A stretch of 64,000 nt of DNA, taken from contig JAIRVP010000015.1 in assembly GCA_031253835.1 (NCBI GenBank), positions 1-64,000 on the forward strand. Direction: 5' to 3'. Both the position numbers and the translations under genes were made by a program. Positions 7,211-15,167 of the stretch are shown here, piece by piece. Source of the stretch: Burkholderia sp. (GTDB taxonomy: Bacteria; Pseudomonadota; Gammaproteobacteria; Burkholderiales; Burkholderiaceae). The notes below the pieces were generated by a model. The model did not search any database and was not told where the DNA came from. It was given only the letters and a program-made list of their open reading frames with translations. Positions within the stretch are counted from its first letter, which is position 1. Each line of letters opens with the position of its first letter.

Positions 7211-7262
7211 CTGCGTCCCTTTGCGGCCGCCGTGCATCGTGCGTGCGACGGCCTCCGGTCGA

Positions 7263-7811
7263 TCAACCATCCACCGGCTGCACCGGCGTCTCGAGCTTCA
7301 ACTGATAGAACGCCGCATCGAGCCAGCGGCCGAACTTGAATCCCGCCTCCGTGATCGTGCCCGAGTGCACGAATCCCAGTTTCGTATGCAGTGCGATGCT
7401 CCCGGCATTGGTCGCATCGATGCAGCCGACCAGCACGTGCACCTGCGCGTCGCGCGCACGCCGGACGACTTCGCGCAGCAGCAGCTCGCCGAGCCCGCGG
7501 CCGCGCTGGTCGCTACGCACGTAGACACTATGTTCGACCGTGTACTTGTACGCGGGGAACGCGCGGAACGTGCCCCAGCTCGCGAAGCCGAGCAGCGCGC
7601 CCGATTCGTCGACGGCACCGACGACCGGAAAGCCGCCCGCGCGCTTCGTCGCGAACCACGTGACCATCGCTTCCGGCGGTCGCGGCCGGTAGTCGTACAG
7701 CGCGGTCGAGTTCGCGATCGCGTCGTTCAGGATCTCGAGGATGGCCGCCGCATGCTCGGCCTCGCTGCAATCGATCAGGCGCACGTCGTCGTGCTGTTTC
7801 GGGGAATTCAT
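7263..7811 (-). CDS. GNAT acetyltransferase (phosphinothricin acetyltransferase-like)
   Basis: 182-aa acetyl-CoA-dependent N-acetyltransferase; ATG at 7811 follows AGGAG with 5-nt spacing. Family hallmarks are ILNDAIANSTALYDYRPR near the N-terminus, SVYVRSDQRGRGLG for the acetyl-CoA pyrophosphate loop, and ATNAGSIALHTKLGF. This is the MnaT/PAT-type group that acetylates methionine-like amines such as phosphinothricin or methionine sulfone; the actual substrate cannot be read from sequence. It is 46 nt downstream of the XRE-cupin regulator on the same strand, which probably controls it. Confidence 0.9.
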   Translation of the reverse strand: MNSPKQHDDVRLIDCSEAEHAAAILEILNDAIANSTALYDYRPRPPEAMVTWFATKRAGGFPVVGAVDESGALLGFASWGTFRAFPAYKYTVEHSVYVRSDQRGRGLGELLLREVVRRARDAQVHVLVGCIDATNAGSIALHTKLGFVHSGTITEAGFKFGRWLDAAFYQLKLETPVQPVDG

Positions 7812-7857
7812 ACGGGCTCCTGGTGGGGTTGAGCGGCGCGTACACACGACGCGTGCA

Positions 7858-8481
7858 TTACGCGCTCCGCGCGCCGGCAGCGGCGGACGCATCGCAGATC
7901 ACGACGACATAGCGCGCGGGATACGACGACGGATTGCTGAAGATCAGCGGCTGGTCGAGCCGCATGGCCAGGCAGTCGCCTTCGTGAAGCTCGTGTAGCG
8001 CATCGCCGAACGTGACGTCGACGCGGCCGCTGATGACCCACACCTGCTGATGCAGCGCGCTCTCGCGTCCGCCGCTGTCGTACGCGACGCGCGCACCGGG
8101 CGGGAAATCGACTTCGACGAGCTGGATCGGTGACGGCCAGCCGGCCGGGGAGAGATTGCGCCGCACATAGCCGGACGCCGGATCGCGCCATTCGGCCTGC
8201 TGCGCGCGCCGGGCCAGCGGCTGCGCGGGTGTGTCGTCCTGGTCGCCGCCGAACAGCCCGGCCAGCGATAAGCCGAGGCCGGCCGCGAGCTTGTCGAGCA
8301 CGACGGCCGTCGGGCTGGCCGATGCGCGTTCGATGAGCGAGATCATCGAACGGCTGACGCCGGAACGCGCGGCCAGCGCATCGAGCGTGTAGCCTCGCAC
8401 GGTGCGCAGATCGCGCACGCGCCGCGCGATGCGCTCGTTGATGCCGGTGTCGTCGGACGCGGTGATCGTTGATTCTTTCAT
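7858..8481 (-). CDS. XRE-family regulator with C-terminal cupin domain
   Basis: 207-aa regulator with ATG at 8481 (an in-frame ATG at 8526 would add 15 residues). The N-terminal HTH (about 12-70) contains LRTVRGYTLDALAARSGVSR and SMISLIERASASPT. The C-terminal cupin (about 110-195) carries PPGARVAYDSGGRE and LHEGDCLAM. Such proteins sense a small ligand through the cupin and usually repress an adjacent gene. The only same-strand downstream gene is the acetyltransferase, forming a two-gene operon. Confidence 0.9.
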   Translation of the reverse strand: MKESTITASDDTGINERIARRVRDLRTVRGYTLDALAARSGVSRSMISLIERASASPTAVVLDKLAAGLGLSLAGLFGGDQDDTPAQPLARRAQQAEWRDPASGYVRRNLSPAGWPSPIQLVEVDFPPGARVAYDSGGRESALHQQVWVISGRVDVTFGDALHELHEGDCLAMRLDQPLIFSNPSSYPARYVVVICDASAAAGARSA

Positions 8482-8595
8482 GATGGATTTATTTTCCAGC
8501 AAACTGGAATTTGATGTCAACGGCATTCGAAGCGGCTGGCCGACGGGGAGGCGGGCTTCGGGCGGCTTGCCCGGCGGGCGTATGCAGCGTAATAT

Positions 8596-8615
8596 ACGAA
8601 ACAGCTACGTTTCGT
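8596..8615. promoter_or_regulatory. Inverted repeat, candidate operator of the ParD-like/map operon
   Basis: ACGAAAC-AGCTAC-GTTTCGT has perfect 7-bp arms and a 6-nt spacer, ending 14 nt before the ATG of the ParD-like gene. Ribbon-helix-helix antitoxins commonly bind such sites to repress their own operon. The site would cover the promoter or ribosome-binding region. Confidence 0.55.
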
Positions 8616-8629
8616 TTAATTGGGGATAT

Positions 8630-8866
8630 ATGGGCATCATCAAGATTTCCGAGCACATGCATGAACGGCTGCGCTCGACGAGCACGGCGCTGAGCCGTTC
8701 GATCAACGCGCAGGCCGAGCACTGGCTGCGCGTCGGGATGCTGGCGGAACTCAATCCGGCGCTATCCTACGGCGACATCTGCAAGATGTTGATCGAGGCC
8801 GAGGCGCGGGGCGGCGAGGTGGGGCCGGCGGAACCGGTCGCGCAGCATATCGAGCAGGTGGCGTAA
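8630..8866 (+). CDS. ParD-like antitoxin-family protein
   Basis: 78-aa protein with ATG at 8630. Residues 1-30 (MGIIKISEHMHERLRSTS, then LSRSINAQAEHWL) form a ribbon-helix-helix of the ParD_like type (PF11903). No ParE toxin is adjacent. Instead the TAA overlaps the ATG of a methionine aminopeptidase gene by one base (TAATG), so the two are translationally coupled. A perfect inverted repeat just upstream suggests autoregulation. Its role here is probably as operon repressor, not half of a toxin-antitoxin pair. Confidence 0.85.
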   Translation: MGIIKISEHMHERLRSTSTALSRSINAQAEHWLRVGMLAELNPALSYGDICKMLIEAEARGGEVGPAEPVAQHIEQVA

Positions 8867-9672
8867 TGGCGAAGCGAGACATCCCGATCCGCGGCGCCGC
8901 GGAAATCGCCAAGTCGCGCGAAGCCGCGAAACTCGCGTCGCAGGTGCTGACGATGATCACCGAGCACGTGAAGCCGGGCGTCACCACCGACGAGCTCGAC
9001 GCGCGCTGCCGCGAGTACATCGTCGACGAACTCGGCGCGATTCCCGCGAACATCGGCTACCACGGCTACCCGAAGACGCTGTGCACGTCGGTCAACCATG
9101 TGGTCTGTCACGGCATTCCGACGTCGCGGCCGATGCGCGACGGCGACATCGTGAACCTCGACATCGCGGTGATCAAGGACGACTGGTTCGGCGACACGAG
9201 CCGCATGTATTTCGTCGGCGAACCGAACGAGCTCGCGCGGCGCCTCGTCGCGGCAACCTACGAGGCGATGCACGCGGGCATCCGCGCGGTGCGTCCGGGC
9301 GCGACGCTGGGCGACGTCGGCTATGCGATCCAGCAGGTCGCGCATCGCGAAGGGTTCAGCGTGGTGCGCGAGTATTGCGGGCACGGCATCGGCGATGTCT
9401 ATCACGACGAGCCGCAGGTGCTACACTACGGCCGCCCGGGCACCGGCGTGCCGCTGCGGCCGGGGATGATCTTCACGATCGAGCCGATGCTCAACGCGGG
9501 CAAGCGCGACACGCGCGTGCTGGCCGACGGCTGGACGGTCGTCACGAAGGACCACTCGCTGTCCGCGCAGTGGGAGCACATGGTCGTCGTGACGGAAACG
9601 GGTTTCGAGGTGCTGACCGAGGACGCGAAGCCGCAGGCGTTCGCGGCGCTGTCCGGCACGCACGCGGCCTGA
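8866..9672 (+). CDS. map: Type I methionine aminopeptidase
   Basis: 268-aa cytosolic metalloprotease that removes initiator Met from nascent proteins. All metal ligands are present: D99 (NLDI), D110 (FGDTS), H173 (CGHGIG), E206 (TIEPM) and E237 (WEHM), with the substrate-gating H82 in VCHGIP. It lacks an N-terminal zinc-finger extension. The start overlaps the stop of the ParD-like gene. It lies away from rpsB, where the housekeeping map is usually found, so this may be a second paralogue; that cannot be confirmed from this window. Confidence 0.95.
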   Translation: MAKRDIPIRGAAEIAKSREAAKLASQVLTMITEHVKPGVTTDELDARCREYIVDELGAIPANIGYHGYPKTLCTSVNHVVCHGIPTSRPMRDGDIVNLDIAVIKDDWFGDTSRMYFVGEPNELARRLVAATYEAMHAGIRAVRPGATLGDVGYAIQQVAHREGFSVVREYCGHGIGDVYHDEPQVLHYGRPGTGVPLRPGMIFTIEPMLNAGKRDTRVLADGWTVVTKDHSLSAQWEHMVVVTETGFEVLTEDAKPQAFAALSGTHAA

Positions 9673-9712
9673 CGCCGGCAGTGCGCCGCGCACGGCGGCG
9701 CAGCGTTGAAAT

Positions 9713-9741
9713 GAAACGGGCCCCTTCGCGGGGCCCGTTTC
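9713..9741. terminator. Bidirectional terminator between map and fRMsr gene
   Basis: GAAACGGGCCCC-TTCGC-GGGGCCCGTTTC is a 12-bp stem lying between convergent genes. The flanking A and T content is modest, but the stem is perfect. Confidence 0.75.
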
Positions 9742-9767
9742 GTTTGTGGCAACCGGCGCCGAGAGGC

Positions 9768-10271
9768 TTAGCCGCGCGCCTTCTGCCATGCGTGTTCGAC
9801 GAACACGCGGCACAGTGCTTCCATGCCTTTGCGATCCTCGTCGTCGAAACGTGCGGCGACCGGGCTGTCGACGTCCCACACGCCGATCAGCGTGCCGTCG
9901 CCGGCGACCAGCGGGACGACGATTTCCGATTCCGACGCCGCGTCGCACGCGATATGGCCGGGAAAGTCGTGCACGTCGCGCACGACCTGTGTCTCGCGCG
10001 TCTGCGCGGCGGTGCCGCACACACCCTTGCCGAGCGCGATGCGCACGCAGGCGGGCTTGCCCTGGAACGGCCCGACGACGAGTTCGGTGCCGTCGAAGAA
10101 GTAGAAGCCGGCCCAGTTGAGGCGATCGAGCGAGTGATAGACAAGTGCGGAGAAATTCGCCGCATTGGCCGTCAGGTCGCGTTCGGACTCGACGAGCGCG
10201 CGTGCCTGCTCGACGAGCGTCGCGTATTGATCGGCCTTGGAGGCGTTGGGGTCGTTGGACAGCGTGAACAT
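9768..10271 (-). CDS. msrC: Free methionine-(R)-sulfoxide reductase (GAF domain)
   Basis: 167-aa single GAF-domain enzyme that reduces free Met-R-sulfoxide using thioredoxin. Start ATG at 10271 gives the family length and begins MFTLSNDPN; a longer reading to 10373 adds unlikely sequence. The three conserved cysteines are present: C75 (KPACV), C85 (KGVCGT) and C109 (HIACD), together with WAGFYF and the SEIVVPL and GVWDVDSP motifs. It is convergent with map and 79 nt from the end of the LysR gene. Confidence 0.93.
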   Translation of the reverse strand: MFTLSNDPNASKADQYATLVEQARALVESERDLTANAANFSALVYHSLDRLNWAGFYFFDGTELVVGPFQGKPACVRIALGKGVCGTAAQTRETQVVRDVHDFPGHIACDAASESEIVVPLVAGDGTLIGVWDVDSPVAARFDDEDRKGMEALCRVFVEHAWQKARG

Positions 10272-10350
10272 GGCGGGAAAGCGGTAAGGGTTGTGAAAAT
10301 GCGCGTGGCGCGTACCGCAGTCTACGGCACGCGCGCGTGGTCTGCAGCGC

Positions 10351-11268
10351 TCAGTTGGGTTCGAGTTCGGCAAACCGCTCCGCGAGGAAGTCGAGCAGCG
10401 CGCGCACCGCGGGCAGCAGCCCCCGGCGCGACGCGAACACCGCGTGCACGATCTCGCGGCGCGGCGCCCAGTCCGGCAGCACCGTGACCAGTTCGCCGCG
10501 CGCGACCTCGTCGCGCACCATCATCGTCGGCAATTGCACGACGCCGACACCCGCGGCGGCCGCCGCGCGCAGCGCGAGCATGCCGCCCGTCACGAAGCGC
10601 GGCTGGTGATGGATTTCCGCGTGCGCGCCGTCGGGCCCGCGCAGCCGCCACACGTGCGTGGACTGCGGCACGCCGTGATCGAGGCTCGGCAGGCGCGCGA
10701 GATCGGCGGGAACGGCCGGCGTACCGTGTTCGCGCAGCAACGCGGGGCTCGCGACGAGGCACTGGCCGCGCTCGGCCAGCACGCGCAGCGCGAGATCGCT
10801 GTCTTCGAGCGGCGGCGGGCGCACGCGGATCGCGACGTCGATTCCTTCGCCGACCACGTCGACGCGCCGGTTGGTCGCTTCCAGATGAATCTCGACGCGC
10901 GGGCACGCGGCCATGAACGCGGCAATCATCGTCCCGACCAGCGAATCGAGCAGCACGATCGGGCAGCTGACGCGCACGATGCCGCGCGGCTCCTCGTGCA
11001 GCAGCGCGATCGCCTCGTCGGCCGCATCGGCCTCGACGAGCATCGCGCGGCAATGCGCGTAGTACGTCTGGCCGACGTCGGTGACCGTGAAACGGCGCGT
11101 CGAACGCTGGATCAGCCGCATGCCGAGCCGCGCCTCGAGCAGCGCGATGCGGCGGCTCAGCTTCGATTTCGGCATGTCCAGCGCACGCCCGGCCGGCGCG
11201 AAGCCGCCGTGTTCGACGACCTGGACGAAGTAGTAGAGATCGTTCAGATCCCGTGCTTTATCGTTCAT
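10351..11268 (-). CDS. LysR-family transcriptional regulator
   Basis: 305-aa LysR protein. The N-terminal winged HTH (about 8-67) has LYYFVQVVEHGGFAPAGRAL and the MPKSKLSRRIALLEARLG recognition helix, followed by a substrate-binding domain (about 92-300). It is divergent from the pirin gene with 111 nt between starts, the usual layout for a regulator and its target. A perfect palindrome lies in that gap. Confidence 0.93.
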   Translation of the reverse strand: MNDKARDLNDLYYFVQVVEHGGFAPAGRALDMPKSKLSRRIALLEARLGMRLIQRSTRRFTVTDVGQTYYAHCRAMLVEADAADEAIALLHEEPRGIVRVSCPIVLLDSLVGTMIAAFMAACPRVEIHLEATNRRVDVVGEGIDVAIRVRPPPLEDSDLALRVLAERGQCLVASPALLREHGTPAVPADLARLPSLDHGVPQSTHVWRLRGPDGAHAEIHHQPRFVTGGMLALRAAAAAGVGVVQLPTMMVRDEVARGELVTVLPDWAPRREIVHAVFASRRGLLPAVRALLDFLAERFAELEPN

Positions 11269-11342
11269 GAAATAGAACGCTGAGTGCGATTTCGGCAGTC
11301 TACCGGATCGATCGTTCCACCTCTATATTGCTACTCATGGAT

Positions 11343-11360
11343 GCGAAACACGTGTTTCGC
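11343..11360. promoter_or_regulatory. Perfect 18-bp palindrome upstream of pirin gene
   Basis: GCGAAACACGTGTTTCGC is a perfect inverted repeat in the LysR-pirin intergenic space, 20 nt before the pirin ATG. It could be the operator of the LysR protein or of another dimeric regulator. LysR boxes are normally T-N11-A centred, so assignment to the divergent regulator is tentative. Confidence 0.6.
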
Positions 11361-11379
11361 CGCAATTCGGAGAAGGGCA

Positions 11380-12246
11380 ATGAAGAAGATCCAGGGTGTG
11401 TACAGTGCGCCGCGCGGCCATTGGGTCGGCGACGGTTTCCCGGTGCGTTCGATGTTCAGCTACCAGTCTCACGGCACGCACCTGAGCCCGTTCCTGCTGC
11501 TCGATTACGCGGGCCCCGCGACGTTCGAGCCGGCGACGGCGCCGCGCGGCGTCGGCCAGCATCCGCACCGCGGGTTCGAAACGGTGACGATCGTCTATGA
11601 CGGCGAAGTCGCGCACCGCGACTCGACCGGCGCGGGCGGCGTGATCGGCCCGGGCGACGTGCAGTGGATGACGGCCGCGAGCGGGATCCTGCATGAGGAA
11701 TTCCACTCGGAAGCGTTCACGAAGCGCGGTGGTGCGCTCGAGATGGTCCAGCTGTGGGTGAACCTGCCCGCCGCCGACAAGATGGGCGCGCCCGGCTACC
11801 AGACGCTGCTGGACGCGGACATTCCCGTGGTCGAGCTGCCGGACGGTGCAGGGCGTGCGCGGATCATCGCCGGTGAACTCGACGGGCGGCGCGGCCCGGC
11901 CCGCACGCATACGCCGATCGACGTATGGGACGTGCGGCTCGTGGCAGGCGGTCATGCGCGGTTCCCGGTCGCCGAAGGGCGCACGCTCGCGGTGGTCGTG
12001 CTGAGCGGCACCGTGCAGGTGAACGGCGAGACGGTCGCTCGCGAAGCGCAGTTCGTGCAACTCGGCCGCGACGGCAGCGACGTCGAGATCGAGGCGAACG
12101 GCGACGCGAAGCTGCTGATCCTGAGCGGCGAGCCGATCGACGAGCCGGTCGTCGGCTACGGTCCGTTCGTGATGAACTCGCAAGCGGAGATCCGTACCGC
12201 GATCGAGGACTTCAACGGCGGCCGCTTCGGCCAGATGCCGGCATGA
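11380..12246 (+). CDS. Pirin-family protein
   Basis: 288-aa bicupin; ATG at 11380 with a GAGAAGGG purine run upstream. The metal-binding residues of pirins are present: H61 and H63 in QHPHRGFE, H105 and E107 in ILHEEF. Bacterial pirins act as quercetinase-like dioxygenases or as partners of metabolic enzymes; the sequence does not say which. It is probably controlled by the divergent LysR regulator and the palindrome between them. Confidence 0.93.
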   Translation: MKKIQGVYSAPRGHWVGDGFPVRSMFSYQSHGTHLSPFLLLDYAGPATFEPATAPRGVGQHPHRGFETVTIVYDGEVAHRDSTGAGGVIGPGDVQWMTAASGILHEEFHSEAFTKRGGALEMVQLWVNLPAADKMGAPGYQTLLDADIPVVELPDGAGRARIIAGELDGRRGPARTHTPIDVWDVRLVAGGHARFPVAEGRTLAVVVLSGTVQVNGETVAREAQFVQLGRDGSDVEIEANGDAKLLILSGEPIDEPVVGYGPFVMNSQAEIRTAIEDFNGGRFGQMPA

Positions 12247-12277
12247 CGGCCAGGACGGCCAGGACGGCCAGGACGGC
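12246..12277 (+). repeat. Short tandem repeat, 9-bp unit x3.5
   Basis: ACGGCCAGG is repeated three times followed by a partial copy, starting at the last base of the pirin stop codon and just before its terminator. Replication slippage could vary the copy number. Confidence 0.85.
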
Positions 12278-12286
12278 ATGACGAAC

Positions 12287-12315
12287 AGGCCCCGCGCCAT
12301 GCGGGGCCTTTTTTT
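12287..12315 (+). terminator. Terminator of pirin gene
   Basis: AGGCCCCGC-GCCAT-GCGGGGCCT followed by seven T. Confidence 0.88.
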
Positions 12316-12407
12316 GCGTGCGGGCAGGCGGTCGCGCGCGAGGTGCGCTTCGAGGCATAATCGACGGTTGCCGCGCGCCGGCCGGCGCGCCCGAATCAGG
12401 ACCGCAC

Positions 12408-12893
12408 ATGAACGCATCTGCCGCATCCCCGAGCGCCGCCGATCTCGACTGGCGCTGGAAATCCTTCGACGCGCTGACGGCGCGCGAAGTCTATTCGATC
12501 CTCGAGGCGCGCAGCGCCGTGTTCGTCGTCGAGCAGAACTGTGTGTATCGCGACATCGACGACGCGGACCAGACCGCGTGGCACCTGGCCGCGTTCGATC
12601 CGGCCGGCCGCCTGGCCGGCTATCTGCGCGTGCTGCTGCCCGATGCGCAGCACACCGACGTGCGTATCGGCCGCGTGCTGACGACCGCCGCGTTTCGTGG
12701 CGCGGGCCTCGGCAACGGGCTGCTGTCGCGTGCGCTCGAACATATCCGCGCGCAGTGGCCGGATACGCCGGTGAGCCTGCATGCGCAGGCTCACTTGCAA
12801 CGCTTCTACGGCGCATTCGGCTTCACGCCGAGTTCGGACGTGCACGACGAGGACGGCATCCCGCACGTGTGGATGAGCAGCACGCGTGCATGA
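12408..12893 (+). CDS. elaA: ElaA-like GNAT acetyltransferase
   Basis: 161-aa protein; ATG at 12408. It matches the ElaA family: DLDWRWKSFDALTAREVYSI, RSAVFVVEQNCVYRDIDDAD, then RIGRVLTTAAFRGAGLGNGL (acetyl-CoA loop) and HAQAHLQRFYGAFGF near the C-terminus. The substrate is unknown. It stands alone between the pirin terminator and a convergent copper operon. Confidence 0.9.
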   Translation: MNASAASPSAADLDWRWKSFDALTAREVYSILEARSAVFVVEQNCVYRDIDDADQTAWHLAAFDPAGRLAGYLRVLLPDAQHTDVRIGRVLTTAAFRGAGLGNGLLSRALEHIRAQWPDTPVSLHAQAHLQRFYGAFGFTPSSDVHDEDGIPHVWMSSTRA

Positions 12894-12915
12894 CGCGCGC
12901 CGCGCCGCGCGGTAG

Positions 12916-13785
12916 TCAGTGCGCGGCGTGCGGCACCGGCGGCTTGTCCGCGTGCTGCACCGCGCGTTCGCCGATCAGGCGACCGCGCGCGGACAGCCGC
13001 AGCCAGTGCCGCAGCGCGATCAGCGCGCCGATCACGCTCATCATCGAGCCGGGAATCCACAGCAGCAGCCCGCCGATCTGCTGATCGCGCAGCGGGCTCA
13101 GCCACGTGAATGCGCGGCCGCAGATCGAGTAGATCGGATACAGCTCGTGCGGCGTGAAGAAGATCAGCGCGCCGAGCGCGATCTGCGGCGGGATCGCCGC
13201 GACGACGATCAGGATCCGCCGGCCCGGCGACAGCCGCGCGGGCGGCGCCGGCCGCGGATCGACGACGAGCCACCAGAACAGCAGCCCGTCGATCACCATG
13301 CTCCAGTTCATCGCGCGATAGAGGCGCCAGTCGAGCATCGCGATGAAGTGGATCGGCGACAGCAGCCAGAAATAGATCAGCCCGACGAACAGCACGACCG
13401 CGACGACGGGATGGAACACCACGTCAAGCGTCGCGCGCACGGGCGCCCACGCGAGCGCGGGGCGCACGAAGCGCTGCCGCCAGCGGAACGGGATGCCCGC
13501 GCGGATCGCCGCGCCCGGATACGACAGCGCGATGAAGAACGGCCCGAGGTGGTGCAGCACGAGGTGCTGCGCGCGGTGCAGGAAGAACTCGTGCTCGAAG
13601 AAATAGTCGAGCCGCGTATGCAGCGCGATATAGAGCGCCGTCAGCCCGAACCAGAACGAGAACTGCCGCAGCGGCGTCACCTTCGCCTTCTTCGCGCCGC
13701 GCGCGAACAGCACGGCGGCGGTCAGCACCGCGATGACGACCGTCGGCGACGGTTCCCACGGATCGAGCCAGTACAGGAGGTTCAT
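12916..13785 (-). CDS. CtaG-family (caa3-type) cytochrome oxidase assembly membrane protein
   Basis: 289-aa polytopic inner-membrane protein with about seven hydrophobic segments, of the caa3_CtaG group (PF09678). Visible features are FFLHRAQHLVLHHLGPFF, a histidine-rich motif in a membrane helix, FHPVVAVVLFVGLIYFWLLSP, and QIGGLLLWIPGS near the end. It is thought to help deliver copper during oxidase assembly. It is last in a tight operon with PCuAC and SCO genes (10- and 8-nt gaps), which supports that role. Confidence 0.88.
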   Translation of the reverse strand: MNLLYWLDPWEPSPTVVIAVLTAAVLFARGAKKAKVTPLRQFSFWFGLTALYIALHTRLDYFFEHEFFLHRAQHLVLHHLGPFFIALSYPGAAIRAGIPFRWRQRFVRPALAWAPVRATLDVVFHPVVAVVLFVGLIYFWLLSPIHFIAMLDWRLYRAMNWSMVIDGLLFWWLVVDPRPAPPARLSPGRRILIVVAAIPPQIALGALIFFTPHELYPIYSICGRAFTWLSPLRDQQIGGLLLWIPGSMMSVIGALIALRHWLRLSARGRLIGERAVQHADKPPVPHAAH

Positions 13786-13795
13786 CGCGCGCGGA

Positions 13796-14242
13796 TTACT
13801 TCGTCTGGGCCGGCGACTTCACGGCAAACGGTGCGTCGACCGTTTCGCCGTCGGAGAATTTCAGGCGCAGGTGCACGGTGTCGCCCGGCTTGATCGCGTG
13901 CTTCGGCTCCTCGAGCATGAAGTGATAGCCGCCCGGCGCGATGTCGACCTTGCCGCGCGCGGGGATCGTCAGCTTGTCGACCATTTCCATCTTCTGCGTC
14001 GAGCCGTTCGACACGGTCTGGTGCAGCATCGCCATCCCGTAGTCGGGGCTGTCGACGTCGACGAGATCGACCGGCTTGTCGCCGGTGTTCACGATCGTCA
14101 CGTAGCCGCCAGCGGGCAGCTTGTTCGGGAGCCAGCGCACCCACGCGCCCTGCGCGGTGATCGCGCCGGCGGCATACGCGTGGGCGCCGGCGCACAGCGC
14201 GGCGAGGAGGGCGAACGTCTTGAGAGTCGTCTTCGTGTTCAT
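13796..14242 (-). CDS. Periplasmic copper chaperone PCu(A)C
   Basis: 148 aa with a Sec signal peptide (1-24, AHAYAAG end) and a mature cupredoxin-like fold. The copper-binding His/Met pattern is visible: MAMLHQTV, then MEMVDKL, and GGYHFML. The protein carries Cu(I) to cytochrome oxidase together with the SCO protein encoded just upstream, whose stop is 8 nt away. Confidence 0.92.
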   Translation of the reverse strand: MNTKTTLKTFALLAALCAGAHAYAAGAITAQGAWVRWLPNKLPAGGYVTIVNTGDKPVDLVDVDSPDYGMAMLHQTVSNGSTQKMEMVDKLTIPARGKVDIAPGGYHFMLEEPKHAIKPGDTVHLRLKFSDGETVDAPFAVKSPAQTK

Positions 14243-14250
14243 GTCGGAAT

Positions 14251-14886
14251 TCAGGTCGTGGAGGCGGTGTCGATGATCCGGCGCACATCGGCGGCGATGG
14301 CGTCGGGGGAATCGCGATCGGTCGCAAGCAGGCGTGCGCGGCCGGTTGCGTCGAAGATGTAGACGGCCGAGCTGTGCGTGACTTCGTAGCCGCCGGACGG
14401 ATCGCGTTTCTCCATCTGGTACGCGACGCGGTAGCGTTTCGCGAGCGATTCGATCTGGCCGTCGGTGCCGGTCAGCCCGCGCGCGTGCGCGGCGTCGAAC
14501 GCGGCGACGTACGACTGCATCATCTGCGGCGTGTCGCGCGCGGGATCGACCGACACGAACAGGATGCGTACGTCATTGGCCTGCGGGCCGAGCTTGCCGA
14601 GCACTTCCATCAGCCGCGCCATCGTTTCGGGGCAGACATCGGGGCAGTGCGTGTAGCCGAAGTAGACGAGCGCGACGCGGCCGTGGAACGCATCGGCGTC
14701 GACGGGGCGGCCGTCGCCGCCCGTGAGCGTGAACGACAGGTCGGGCAGGTGGCCGGTGACGTTGGTCAGGTTCCAGCGCGGCTCGTCGTGCGTGCACGCG
14801 GCGAGCGCCACGGCGGCGGCGAGGGCCGCGGCCGTGCGGATGAGGCGGGGGAAGCGCCGGTGCGGCGCGGGACGGGCAGACGACAT
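14251..14886 (-). CDS. senC: SCO1/SenC copper-binding lipoprotein
   Basis: 211 aa; ATG at 14886. A lipobox-like ALAAC places the lipidated Cys at 31. The thioredoxin-like domain carries the copper ligands C81 and C85 (THCPDVCPE) and H171 (VTHSSAV). SCO proteins insert Cu into the CuA site of cytochrome oxidase or reduce its cysteines. First gene of the sco-pcuAC-ctaG operon; divergent from otsB, with a shared 281-nt upstream region. Confidence 0.92.
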   Translation of the reverse strand: MSSARPAPHRRFPRLIRTAAALAAAVALAACTHDEPRWNLTNVTGHLPDLSFTLTGGDGRPVDADAFHGRVALVYFGYTHCPDVCPETMARLMEVLGKLGPQANDVRILFVSVDPARDTPQMMQSYVAAFDAAHARGLTGTDGQIESLAKRYRVAYQMEKRDPSGGYEVTHSSAVYIFDATGRARLLATDRDSPDAIAADVRRIIDTASTT

Positions 14887-15167
14887 CCTGGGGCTCGATC
14901 GGACGAAATGGTGGCCGGCCGGCGCGATGCCATGCGTCGCGCGGCAGGCGGTTGCGACTGTAGCGCAATTCGCGCGCCCGCGTCCTTTCGAAACCCGTAC
15001 GGGGCGGGCGAGCGGGGCAATATGTCGCAGTTGGCGCAAGCGTCGGCGCGAGGCTGGCGATGCACCGGTTTCGCCCATCTCGGTGCGCAGGCGCGGTAAG
15101 ATGCGCACAATTCCATTCGCGCAGCGGCGGCCCGCGTTTGCCGGCCGACCCTCAGACTATCGAATCG

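Noticed and set aside
12919..13893. Long plus-strand open frame opposite the CtaG-like gene
   Set aside because: Arg/Gln/Asp-rich shadow typical of the antisense of a high-GC gene; the minus-strand gene has clear membrane helices and operon context.
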